The position numbers and the translations under genes are program-made. Positions 1-6,519 of a stretch of 37,739 nt of DNA are shown here, in pieces. The notes beneath the pieces were generated by a model. That model had not been told where the DNA came from and made no database searches. It saw nothing but the letters and a program-made list of their open reading frames with translations. The stretch is from an uncultured Prevotella sp. (GTDB lineage: Bacteria > Bacteroidota > Bacteroidia > Bacteroidales > Bacteroidaceae): positions 1-37,739 of the forward strand of contig CALEKA010000061.1 in assembly GCA_937898715.1 (NCBI GenBank), in the 5' to 3' direction. Position 1 is the stretch's first letter, and each line of letters opens with the position of its first letter.

Positions 1-44
1 GGCTATGGAATTCATTGGGCTTTCAGCCCGCCCATTCTAAATCC

Positions 45-165
45 GAAACTTCAGTAACCTTATAACCTCAAAACTCCAAACTATAAAAGTGAGGTTATAA
101 AGCCACAAACCTACCTCGTAAAAGGTAACTTTATAACCTTATAACCTCAAAACTTAAAACTATAG
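45..165. repeat. AT-rich direct and inverted repeats at HU 3' end
   Basis: Two identical 21-bp direct repeats lie at 55-75 and 134-154. The first also pairs with 90-100 (perfect 11-bp arms at 60-70 and 90-100, 19-nt loop). The block lies just past the stop codon of the minus-strand HU-like gene, so the hairpin may act in termination, but no clear T-tract follows it. Positions 1-44 show only a short GGGCT/AGCCC hairpin and no gene. Confidence 0.5.
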
Positions 166-543
166 TTACTCAGCGCTTTCAAACTTCACCCCGCGCAGTG
201 CTTGCTTCACCGTGCTTGAGGGAGTGAAGAGGCAGCCCACCGAATCGATAGAATCTTCGGTCACCTTATCTGCCGACTTCTCGCTCTGCTTGACGCGGAT
301 GCCAGGGCGGAAACTGCCGATTCGGCTCAATCTCACGCTATGACCCTCTGCCAGCATTCGTCCGATCACCGTCTCGAGCGCACTGAGCGCACCCTTAACG
401 TCGCTCTCCGTCAGCGAACAATACTTCTCGATCTGAGCCAGCATGTCCGCCACGTCAGCTTGTTCCGTCTTGCTGATCACGGGATAATACACTACTTCCT
501 TAGTAAGAGGATTCTTACCTCCAGCTACTTTGTACTTAATCAT
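166..543 (-). CDS. HU-like DNA-binding protein (Bacteroidetes HU-related family)
   Basis: This 125-aa protein resembles the HU/IHF-related family of Bacteroidetes, whose members bind DNA non-specifically as dimers. The N-terminus (IKYKV, then a KNP-type segment near residues 10-13) and a conserved block at residues 71-81 (RLSRIGSFRPG), which matches the arm-preceding motif of HU proteins, support the call. A helical region at residues 26-65 would be the dimerization body. It is longer than classical HU (about 90 aa), as usual for this family. A consensus promoter lies upstream at 653-685, flanked by a 19-bp palindrome. Such HU-like genes often sit beside phage-like or accessory modules, and here it is divergent from a replication-type gene. 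The family is fairly sure; the specific function is unknown. Confidence 0.85.
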   Translation of the reverse strand: MIKYKVAGGKNPLTKEVVYYPVISKTEQADVADMLAQIEKYCSLTESDVKGALSALETVIGRMLAEGHSVRLSRIGSFRPGIRVKQSEKSADKVTEDSIDSVGCLFTPSSTVKQALRGVKFESAE

Positions 544-652
544 GGTTCTAAACTTTTAATAAATTAATAATGTGTGTGTGGTTAGTAATCGGCAGCCCGC
601 TTTTCAGCAAAGCCACCCTCTTTGCGAAAGGGTCTTCCCTCATTTCGCACTG

Positions 653-685
653 CAAAGATACAACCTCCGCCCCCCATCCTCCAAA
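653..685 (-). promoter_or_regulatory. Bacteroidetes promoter for the HU-like gene
   Basis: On the minus strand, TATCTTTG (653-660) is a perfect TAnnTTTG -7 element and TTTG (682-685) is a -33 element 21 bp upstream. Transcription would start near 645 and leave a 5' leader of about 100 nt. Confidence 0.75.
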
Positions 686-688
686 AAG

Positions 689-707
689 AGTGAACAAACT
701 GTTCACT
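689..707. promoter_or_regulatory. 19-bp palindrome abutting the HU promoter
   Basis: AGTGAACAaacTGTTCACT has perfect 8-bp arms around a 3-bp centre. It begins 4 bp beyond the -33 element of the HU-like gene, on the side an activator or a repressor dimer could occupy. The regulator is not identifiable from the window. Confidence 0.55.
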
Positions 708-733
708 TTTTCTGCCGCCCCCCAAGCAAAGCC

Positions 734-843
734 CCTAGAACACCTACCCCCCCTAGAATCTCCTAGAACACCTAGCCCCCCTAGCCCCTCCTAGAACACC
801 TAGAATCTCCGAGCACACCGAGAATCCCCCAGAACCCCTAGCC
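734..843. repeat. 9-bp CTAG array (copy 1)
   Basis: CCTAGAACA/CCTAGCCCC-like units repeat at about 9-bp spacing with some interruptions. The gap between the HU-like gene and the replication-like gene (544-1115) otherwise contains the two divergent promoters, the palindrome and C-rich sequence, with no credible gene. Confidence 0.75.
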
Positions 844-1033
844 CCCCCCCCAATCTTAATCTTTCCTAAAAATCTCCTCCTCAAACCCACCCCAAATTAA
901 CACCCCTTAATACCCCTCTTCCCATCCCCCGTCCTTCCCAAAATCCCATTTTAGCCGCTCGTGCTCCTCCTTTTTAACATTTCATCCGCCCTCGTGACAC
1001 CAATTGACACGCCCTTTCCCCATTTTTTCCCCA

Positions 1034-1065
1034 TTTGGTCGGTAGCCCCGCAACCCTTACCTTTG
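1034..1065 (+). promoter_or_regulatory. Promoter of the replication-initiator-like gene
   Basis: TTTG (1034-1037) and TACCTTTG (1058-1065) are separated by 20 bp, a consensus Bacteroidetes promoter. The start site would be near 1072, about 44 nt before the ATG at 1116. The segment TTTGGTCGGTA at its -33 end reappears in the promoter at 37690-37721. Confidence 0.8.
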
Positions 1066-1115
1066 CAATAGTTTTTAGGATAACCCCACAATATCAATCT
1101 CTTACCATCAACACC

Positions 1116-2168
1116 ATGAAAAGTAACAAAGGATTTATTGGCGTGCCGCGCGCCATCTTCAGCAGCACCTATTGGAACACAGAGAGAAAATTCACCCCCA
1201 TTGAAGCCTACCTCGATCTGCTGCAAATGGCCACATTCGGCAATAAGCCCAAATCTTATCGCTACAAGCAGCAGACCATCCTCCTCCAACCAGGAGAGTT
1301 TATCGCCTCACGCACCTTCCTGCAAGACCGCTGGCAATGGTCCGATTGGATCGTACGAACCTTCCTCGATAAACTTCTCCTCCAGCAATTCCTCCAGCAA
1401 AAACGACGTTACGGAGTGACGATTCTCTGTGTAAATCAATCACTTGCATTCGGTGAGCTGGAGGACACTGACCCACTTTTCCTCCAGCAATTCCTCCAGA
1501 AACCTAATAAAAGAATTACTAATAATAAAGAAACAGAGACTATCGTCTCTGACAAGAAAGCCCCCACCGACCAGCAAGCAACCCTCTTCTCCGAACTGGA
1601 AGCCCCCGCCGAAGCCGAAATCCTCCCCACCGAGCCAGCCGAAATCACCGAGCCAGCCGACATCACCCCCCAGCCAGCCGACATCACCACCCACGTAGCC
1701 CGCCCCCGAACCACCAAAGCGTTCCAGCCACCCACCGTCTTCGAAGTAGAAGCCTACTGCATGCAGAAGCACTACGACCTGGTCAACCCACAACGCTTCG
1801 TAGCCTACTACGAATCCATCGGATGGATCGTCGGCGGACACATACCCATGAAGAGCTGGCGAGGAGCCGTCGCAGGATGGCAATGCCGAGAAGCAGAAAA
1901 GCAAAAAGCCCTCGCACAGCAATCCTCCCACCTACTAACCAATCCCAACACCAACACTAACCCACTAACACCCAACAACCATGAAAATTCCACAAGAATC
2001 GCTGCAAATCCTGCAGCCACAGCCACAACCACAACCCTCCACAGCCCCCGTCCCCTCAGCGCCACCACAGGCACAAAAGCCGACGCTTGCGCTCAAGCCC
2101 TCGAGTGCTACGCAGCTCGCGAATCAAGGTATCTCGCCCAAATGGATGGAGAAGAACCAGACTTTTGA
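1116..2168 (+). CDS. Phage-type replication-initiator-like HTH protein
   Basis: A 350-aa protein. The open frame extends upstream to a TTG at 1035, but that codon lies inside the promoter, so the ATG at 1116 is chosen. Residues 1-95 (GFIGVPRAIFSS, FTPIEAYLDLL, GEFIASRTFL, RWQWSDWIVRTFLDKL) match the winged-helix N-terminal layout of phage and accessory-element replication proteins in Bacteroidetes. A low-complexity middle includes two LQQFLQ blocks and a TEPAEI/PADI tandem. Residues 204-255 (PPTVFEVEAYC ... SWRGAVAGW) resemble the small C-terminal domain seen in such replication proteins. The DNA encoding the middle contains iteron-like repeats and an AT-rich stretch. The last 188 nt overlap the next gene in another frame. 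The family assignment is inferred from sequence pattern; a pure transcription-factor role is the alternative. Confidence 0.65.
   Translation: MKSNKGFIGVPRAIFSSTYWNTERKFTPIEAYLDLLQMATFGNKPKSYRYKQQTILLQPGEFIASRTFLQDRWQWSDWIVRTFLDKLLLQQFLQQKRRYGVTILCVNQSLAFGELEDTDPLFLQQFLQKPNKRITNNKETETIVSDKKAPTDQQATLFSELEAPAEAEILPTEPAEITEPADITPQPADITTHVARPRTTKAFQPPTVFEVEAYCMQKHYDLVNPQRFVAYYESIGWIVGGHIPMKSWRGAVAGWQCREAEKQKALAQQSSHLLTNPNTNTNPLTPNNHENSTRIAANPAATATTTTLHSPRPLSATTGTKADACAQALECYAARESRYLAQMDGEEPDF
1376..1551. other. Iteron-like cluster with AT-rich flank inside the initiator gene
   Basis: A 12-bp unit TTCCTCCAGCAA occurs as two tandem pairs (1377-1388 with 1389-1400, and 1479-1490 with 1491-1502), with an inverted 9-bp copy GCTGGAGGA at 1457-1465. 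A roughly 30-bp AT-rich stretch (1503-1533) and a perfect 7-bp-arm hairpin CAGAGAC-TATC-GTCTCTG (1534-1551) follow. This order (iterons, AT-rich DNA, hairpin, all inside an initiator gene) is the layout known for the lambda O-gene origin. Origin function here is inference. Confidence 0.45.
1629..1685. repeat. 18/21-bp in-frame tandem repeat
   Basis: Three units (1629-1646, 1647-1664, 1665-1685) share GCCAGCCGAxATC and encode TEPAEI / TEPADI / TPQPADI in the linker of the initiator-like protein. Confidence 0.75.
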
Positions 2169-2865
2169 ACTCCTCTGCCACAACTACTCACCCCGTCACT
2201 GGGCCACCATGGCATCCGACCCACGCCGAGCCTACCTATGGCTCTGCCCCACCGTACGACAGCTCGCACAGCTCTACGCACCACCCTGTCCGCAACTATG
2301 GATCGACCGCCAGCTCACCCACCTCTTCCTCACCTCCCAGAGTCGCGATGCCGGACAAGCCGCAGCACAGACCGAGTCGTTCGCAGCAGCCTTCACCGCA
2401 TCTACCGCTTCGCTCAAGCTCTCCGAAGTGATGCTCTTCCTCTCTCGCTACAAGGCGGGCACCTACGGACGTTCCTTTGCCTCCTTCGACCTCCGATCTC
2501 TCGGACAAGCCTTCCACTCCGAGTTCCTCCCCGAGCGTCGTCGCGAACTCTCCCACATCGAGCAGCAGCTTGAGCAAGAGCGTTCGGAGCGCGAGCACAC
2601 CCTCCGTCAGCGCCACTCCATCACCCGTGAGCACTACCTCAAGCTCCCTCCCACGCAGCCCATCCAGCTCCTCCTCCGTCTCGGACCCACAGCCACATCG
2701 CTCACCCTGCGCGAGCTCACCCGCTTGCTCCACCTCACCTCCGAGCAGCATGCCCTCGCCATCTCCCGTCAGCGCTTCTGTGCCTCCGTCACCCTCGAGC
2801 TCCTTCCCCAGCTCGATGCCCTCGTGCGCCGCCGCTCCCTCCTGGTGGAGGATTCATGGGTCTGA
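1981..2865 (+). CDS. DUF6633-like protein of a replication-type module
   Basis: A 294-aa protein with a Gln/Pro-rich N-terminus (residues 5-35). The body recalls the DUF6633 family of Bacteroidetes: a WLCPTVRQLAQLYAPP segment, a helix ending WIDRQL, then LSEVMLFLSRYKAGTYG followed by FDLRSLGQAF. The LxxFxxRxKAGxYG block is the strongest marker. A strongly charged helical segment follows (EQQLEQERSEREHTLRQR), then a leucine-rich C-terminus. It begins inside the preceding gene (188-bp overlap, +1 frame), suggesting translational coupling, and has no recognizable Shine-Dalgarno. Such proteins usually accompany phage-type replication genes; the biochemical role is unknown. The name DUF6633 is from memory of the pattern and needs a profile search. 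Confidence 0.65.
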   Translation: MKIPQESLQILQPQPQPQPSTAPVPSAPPQAQKPTLALKPSSATQLANQGISPKWMEKNQTFELLCHNYSPRHWATMASDPRRAYLWLCPTVRQLAQLYAPPCPQLWIDRQLTHLFLTSQSRDAGQAAAQTESFAAAFTASTASLKLSEVMLFLSRYKAGTYGRSFASFDLRSLGQAFHSEFLPERRRELSHIEQQLEQERSEREHTLRQRHSITREHYLKLPPTQPIQLLLRLGPTATSLTLRELTRLLHLTSEQHALAISRQRFCASVTLELLPQLDALVRRRSLLVEDSWV

Positions 2866-2889
2866 GAGGGGGGGGGAGAGGAGCCCCTC

Positions 2890-2961
2890 CCCCCTACAGC
2901 CCCTCCCCCCAGCCCCCTCCCCCTAACGGGAGAGGGGGAGCATATACCGCCTAAAGGATCG
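2890..2961. repeat. G/C-rich stem-loop repeat (copy 1)
   Basis: C-rich CCCCCTCCCCCTAACGGG followed by AGAGGGGGAGCATATACCGC and TAAAGGAT. The CCCTCCCC and GAGAGGGGG parts can pair. Near-copies occur at 4840-4931 and 24421-24484. Confidence 0.75.
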
Positions 2962-2989
2962 TCCCTTACCCCATAGTCCCCTAGAAATC

Positions 2990-3039
2990 CTAGTCTTCCT
3001 AGAAAAACTAGAATCACTAGAAAAACTAGAATCCCTAGC
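2990..3039. repeat. 9-bp CTAG array (copy 2)
   Basis: Units such as CCTAGAAAA and ACTAGAATC repeat at an exact 9-bp period for about 5.5 units. Confidence 0.85.
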
Positions 3040-3071
3040 TCCCCATCCCCCATCCCCCCTCCCCTCAGCGC

Positions 3072-3106
3072 GAATGTAATACTTAATACTTAATACTTAA
3101 TACTTT
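3072..3106. repeat. TACTTAA repeat (copy 1)
   Basis: GAATGTAATACTTAATACTT with two more TAATACTT units. The same sequence recurs near 9017-9052 (inverted), 9228-9257, 24601-24626, 24830-24860 and 26932-26966. Confidence 0.8.
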
Positions 3107-3147
3107 TCCCGCGGGAAACCGCGGGAACTATCCTTTTCGAAGAATTT

Positions 3148-3321
3148 ATGCTCCAGCAATCCACCCTTCTCCGCAAGCGCCGTGCCGTGGCCCTTGCCCA
3201 TCTCCATCACGAGCGTGGCAACCAGTCGCGCAGTCTCAAGCAAGTATGGCGTCGTTATGCCCAGCCCGAGCTCGGCATCTGCTACCACACCTTCCTCCGC
3301 TATCTCAAAGACCCATCCTAA
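3148..3321 (+). CDS. 57-aa basic HTH-like small protein
   Basis: A 57-aa ORF starting at an ATG that follows the TACTTAA repeat. It is Arg/His-rich (LLRKRRAVALAHLHHERG) and ends in a segment (SLKQVWRRYAQPELGICYHT, then FLRYLKD) with the helix-turn-helix spacing of small DNA-binding proteins. Its codon use matches neighbouring genes and it follows the initiator-like pair in the same direction. No function is known. It could be the third member of the replication-type module; a spurious ORF is possible but unlikely given the coherent composition. Confidence 0.6.
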   Translation: MLQQSTLLRKRRAVALAHLHHERGNQSRSLKQVWRRYAQPELGICYHTFLRYLKDPS

Positions 3322-3336
3322 AGCCCCCTCCATCTA

Positions 3337-3446
3337 TAAAAAATCCTCCATCCACCCCTAAAAATCCCTCCTCCCACCTCTAAAAATCCCTCCATCCACC
3401 CCTAAAAATTCCTCCTCCCACCTCAAAAAAATCCTCCACCCACCCC
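3337..3446. repeat. 22-bp tandem array, five units
   Basis: Five consecutive 22-bp units begin at 3337, 3359, 3381, 3403 and 3425, of the form TAAAAATCCCTCCATCCACCCC, alternating CCATCCACCCC and CCTCCCACCTC endings. It lies between the small HTH-like ORF and a strong terminator. A second 5 x 22-bp array occurs at 22751-22860. Confidence 0.85.
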
Positions 3447-3481
3447 CTTTCCCATTTTTACCATCTTTTCCTCTCAGTATT

Positions 3482-3516
3482 AAGGCTCTATCGCACGTTG
3501 CGGTAAAGCCTTTTTT
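3482..3516 (+). terminator. Rho-independent terminator after the replication-type module
   Basis: A 14-bp stem with one mismatch pairs 3482-3495 with 3499-3512 around a CGT loop and runs into six T's (3511-3516). It separates the first module from the fimbrial locus. Confidence 0.85.
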
Positions 3517-3591
3517 GGTAACATCCCCTAATAAAATACATGAATTAAGATAACTTAATACACTATCGGGGGGGGTAAATAAAAATTTCCT

Positions 3592-3920
3592 TATCTTTGT
3601 AGCGTAATTGATTGGGACATTACTTATTATGTAGCTCTGGCTAAGCGAAATTCTATCTTATGTTTCTCTCTCTTATGAAGCGAAACATATACTTTTTCGG
3701 TACAATGCCCAGAAACGAGTATCTCGTTGAGATAACTTCCCAACATCTGATTTTTTCTCCGATATCATACCCCAAATCTATATTTTCCCGATAGACACAA
3801 TTCTATCCCCTTTTTTTCATTCCATTCCGCAAGCTATAACAGTGAAGCTCGCGGATTAGCATAACACTTCCGCCGGACAGCCCCCATTGTATCCGCGGAA
3901 GTCAATAAAAAGTTTACATC
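3592..3920 (+). promoter_or_regulatory. Promoter and structured leader of the fimbrial locus
   Basis: TATCTTTG (3592-3599) fits the -7 consensus; no good -33 element is visible. The predicted leader of about 315 nt has three hairpins: TATGTTTC/GAAACATA (3659-3666 with 3682-3689, followed by TACTTTTT), GATAGA/TCTATC (3790-3795 with 3802-3807, followed by CCCC and seven T's) and CTTCCGC/GCGGAAG (3867-3873 with 3895-3901). The first two resemble attenuators. An 18-bp sequence in the loop of the third (3877-3894) is repeated with one change across the start of the anchor gene (3925-3942). No ORF of note lies in 3520-3920. Confidence 0.5.
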
Positions 3921-4823
3921 ATGTACAGCCACCATTGTATCCTTACCACGCTTCGTAGCATGCTCGCTGTGTTGACACTTGCGCTGATGAGCACCATGCT
4001 CGAGAGCTGCCTCTCCGACGAACTGCAGCCATGTCCGCGCGTGAGACTCATGGTAAGCGTGCAGGACTATAACTACTCCAACGCATCGCGCATAGACGAT
4101 GAGCAGCTCAAGCCCGTGGGCGCCCCGATGCGCACCTACGTGAAGAGCCTCTCCTATCATGTGGTGAGCGTAGAGACTGGTAGGGTAGTAGCAGAGAGCG
4201 TCGCCGAGGAAGCCTCCAGCCAAGACTCCATAGTGCAGATCCTTCTGCCCACCGACCTCCCCTTGGGACGCTACGCCGTAGCCGTGTGGGGCGGACTCGA
4301 CGAGGGTACACCATCGCCCTCGATGCTTCCCCTCGACGATGCCCACGACCCCTACCTGGCGTGCGACACCATTCGTTACGACGACACTCACCACGACTTC
4401 CAGCTCCGCCTACGCCGCGTGAAGAGCAAGCTCCACATCGATGTGGAAGGCATCCCCGTGCAGTACCATGCAGTAGCCTCGCAGAAGGAGACCACCGGAC
4501 TTTACGAAGAGGTCGACGATGAATTTCGCTACGAAGGCGATGGCTACGAAATGCGCCGTGCCCGTTTCTCGGGCGCCGAAGTAGAGACGCAGACCATCCT
4601 CCCGCCCTCCGTAGCCTACAACTCCACTCGCGTGAGCATCCAGATCTACGATGCCGAGGGCAACCCCATCCCCGAGCTCGATCCGCGCGACGTCGTGATC
4701 ACCCTCTACCGCAACACCATCACCGCCCTACGCTACGTCTACAACAACGACCGCCACGACTTCGACATCTACGTCAAGATCAACGATGAATGGGAAAGCG
4801 CCAGCCAGATGGAGATAGAGTGA
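3921..4823 (+). CDS. FimB/Mfa2-type fimbrial anchor lipoprotein
   Basis: A 300-aa protein of the FimB/Mfa2 (DUF1812) family, which anchors Bacteroidetes type V fimbriae in the outer membrane and limits their length. The N-terminus is a lipoprotein signal with lipobox MLESC (Cys30). A shorter start at 3960 would leave a 16-residue signal, so the ATG at 3921 is preferred. Family-like features are LMVSVQDYN after the Cys, SLSYHVVSVETGRV, the paired LPLGRYAVAVWGG strand and the later VKSKLHIDVEGIP strand of two transthyretin-like domains. The C-terminus (YVKINDEWESASQMEIE) resembles the C-terminus of the next gene's product. It is first in the locus, whereas fimB/mfa2 normally follows the major subunit gene. 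Confidence 0.85.
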   Translation: MYSHHCILTTLRSMLAVLTLALMSTMLESCLSDELQPCPRVRLMVSVQDYNYSNASRIDDEQLKPVGAPMRTYVKSLSYHVVSVETGRVVAESVAEEASSQDSIVQILLPTDLPLGRYAVAVWGGLDEGTPSPSMLPLDDAHDPYLACDTIRYDDTHHDFQLRLRRVKSKLHIDVEGIPVQYHAVASQKETTGLYEEVDDEFRYEGDGYEMRRARFSGAEVETQTILPPSVAYNSTRVSIQIYDAEGNPIPELDPRDVVITLYRNTITALRYVYNNDRHDFDIYVKINDEWESASQMEIE

Positions 4824-4839
4824 AAAGGAACCTACAGCC

Positions 4840-4931
4840 CCTCCCCCCCTACAGCCCCTCCCCCTACAGCCCCTCCCCCCAGCCCCCTCCCCCTAACGGG
4901 AGAGGGGGAGCAGATACCGCCAAAGGATAGC
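4840..4931. repeat. G/C-rich stem-loop repeat (copy 2)
   Basis: Near-copy of 2890-2961: CCTACAGCCCCTCCCC units, CCCTAACGGG, AGAGGGGGAGCAGATACCGC and AAAGGATAG. It lies between the anchor and fimbrillin genes and could form a stem that tunes downstream expression. Confidence 0.75.
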
Positions 4932-4963
4932 TCCCTATAGAAAGCTCAGGTCCCATAGCCCTC

Positions 4964-5001
4964 CTTAGAACCCCTAGGACACCTAGAACCCCTAGGACAC
5001 C
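4964..5001. repeat. 9-bp CTAG array (copy 3)
   Basis: CTTAGAACC / CCTAGGACA / CCTAGAACC / CCTAGGACA at an exact 9-bp period, ending 51 bp before the fimbrillin ATG. Confidence 0.85.
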
Positions 5002-5052
5002 TCCCCCCTCCCCCCTCCCCAAGAAAGAAATAACCCTCAAAATACAAGCTTT

Positions 5053-6366
5053 ATGAAAAAGTACATTTATTCCGTAGCAGCTGTGTGCGCCATGATGTCG
5101 CTCGCAGCATGTAGCAGTGATGAGAATCTGGGCGGTGCAGCCGACCAAGATCAGCAGATCACCATTGCCCTCTCAAGCACAGGCGACAATGCTACCCGTG
5201 CCGACCGCAACCTCACAAGCGAAGAAGCAGGCCAGGACATCCAAAACGTCACCCTCGTAGTGCGTAAGCAAGATGGCACCGTGGCCTATACCCACACCAT
5301 CACTGACTGGCAAAACTCAAGTGCCGTCTATACCACCGAGGGCCATGGCCGCCAGATGACCTTCACCATCCCTAAGGCCGACAAGCTCGCCGCTGGTGAG
5401 ACCTACTACGTGACCGCCATCGGTTACAACGCAGGCAACTATACCCTCGATGCCACCACCCCTGCCAAGGGCGACGCTGCCACCAACAACTTCACCGCAA
5501 AGCTCGCCGACGACGCACAAGCCAAGGAGATCTTCGCAGGTGAAAGCCAGTTCCAAGTAGGCACCGAGAGCGGCAAGGTAAGCGCCACCACCGTGACCCT
5601 CCACCGCCAAGTAGCAGGCACCTACGGCTACTTCACCTCTATCCCCGCCAAGATTGGCGATAAGGAAGTGAAGACCGTCCGCATGGTGGCTCGCAGCAAG
5701 AACACGCAGATGACCTTCGGCGGCTTCAACTCTACATTTACCGAAGCCGGTGCAGCAGGTTCTCAGGTGATGTACGTAGTCAACGGTTCGGAGGCTCCCG
5801 CAGCGACCAATGCAGCGTTTATGGCTGGCGACGCAGCCTACACCCTCTTCTCTGCCGACGTGAAGGACTGGTTCCCTCAGGGCGATGAAAACAATGACGG
5901 CGTGCTCAACTCTAAGGACTCATGGCAGAACGCTATCGACGCTACCAACCAGACTCTCGTCTACAAGAAAGGCTCTATCTTCGCCAGCAACTTCGTGATC
6001 CCCTTCGCTGCCACCGCAGGCAAGGCCACACTCGAACTGCAGCTCCTCGACGAGACGGGCACAGTGCTCTACGCATGGCCTGTGAAGCTCGATACAGACG
6101 ACCAGATCGGCAAGACTGGTGAGAGCGTAGCCACAGCATTCCTCGGTCAGAACACGGCGTTGACCACTGCCGAGACTGCCGATGCCTTCAGCTTCTTCCG
6201 CAACCACATCTATGCTGTAGGTCTGCACAAGACCAACAATCCTAATCCTGATCCCGAGCCCCAGCCCGGCACCGACGAACCGACCGACTTGGGTAAGATT
6301 CAGAACATCGTGATCCGTGTGAACGACAACTGGGAAGCTATCCACCACATGACCATCGATGAGTAA
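5053..6366 (+). CDS. Major fimbrillin (FimA/Mfa1-like stalk subunit)
   Basis: A 437-aa fimbrillin-family lipoprotein. MKKYIYSV...LAAC is a clear lipoprotein signal (Cys20), followed by a short Asp/Gln-rich linker and ATRAD (Arg49), placed where type V pilins are cut after Arg so that the released groove can take the next subunit's strand. The N-terminal domain (VTLVVRKQDGTVAYTHT, YYVTAIGYNAGNYT) and a second domain starting AGTYGYFTSIP fit the two-domain fimbrillin fold. Residues 278-289 (DENNDGVLNSKD) form an EF-hand-like loop. A Pro-rich linker (NPDPEPQPGT) precedes a C-terminal strand, IVIRVNDNWEAIHHMTIDE. It is probably the stalk subunit from its order and size; a minor-subunit role cannot be excluded. 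Confidence 0.8.
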   Translation: MKKYIYSVAAVCAMMSLAACSSDENLGGAADQDQQITIALSSTGDNATRADRNLTSEEAGQDIQNVTLVVRKQDGTVAYTHTITDWQNSSAVYTTEGHGRQMTFTIPKADKLAAGETYYVTAIGYNAGNYTLDATTPAKGDAATNNFTAKLADDAQAKEIFAGESQFQVGTESGKVSATTVTLHRQVAGTYGYFTSIPAKIGDKEVKTVRMVARSKNTQMTFGGFNSTFTEAGAAGSQVMYVVNGSEAPAATNAAFMAGDAAYTLFSADVKDWFPQGDENNDGVLNSKDSWQNAIDATNQTLVYKKGSIFASNFVIPFAATAGKATLELQLLDETGTVLYAWPVKLDTDDQIGKTGESVATAFLGQNTALTTAETADAFSFFRNHIYAVGLHKTNNPNPDPEPQPGTDEPTDLGKIQNIVIRVNDNWEAIHHMTIDE

Positions 6367-6412
6367 CGGATTCCCCTTCTTATTAGGTTAAGTTTAATGG
6401 TAAAATAGGGCG

Positions 6413-6448
6413 ACGGGTTAACGGGGAGACTTCTTTCCGTTAGCCCGT
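6413..6448 (+). promoter_or_regulatory. Hairpin between major and minor fimbrillin genes
   Basis: ACGGGTTAACGG (6413-6424) pairs along all 12 positions (one G-T) with CCGTTAGCCCGT (6437-6448). No T-tract follows, so it looks more like an mRNA-stabilizing or processing hairpin than a terminator. Confidence 0.55.
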
Positions 6449-6467
6449 ATGCTCTTTGAAATGATTA

Positions 6468-6516
6468 AGCCCCCTAGCCCCCCCAGAAAACCTCCCCCCC
6501 CAGAAAACCTCCCCAA
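6468..6516. repeat. Degenerate CTAG/CCCAGAAAA array
   Basis: CCCCTAGCCCCCCCAGAAAA and CCCAGAAAACCTCCCC form a degraded 9-bp-type array ending at the ATG of the next gene. Confidence 0.5.
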
Positions 6517-6519
6517 AAA

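Noticed and set aside
1035..1115. TTG start for the initiator-like gene
   Set aside because: The TTG is the promoter -33 element; the ATG at 1116 begins the conserved region.
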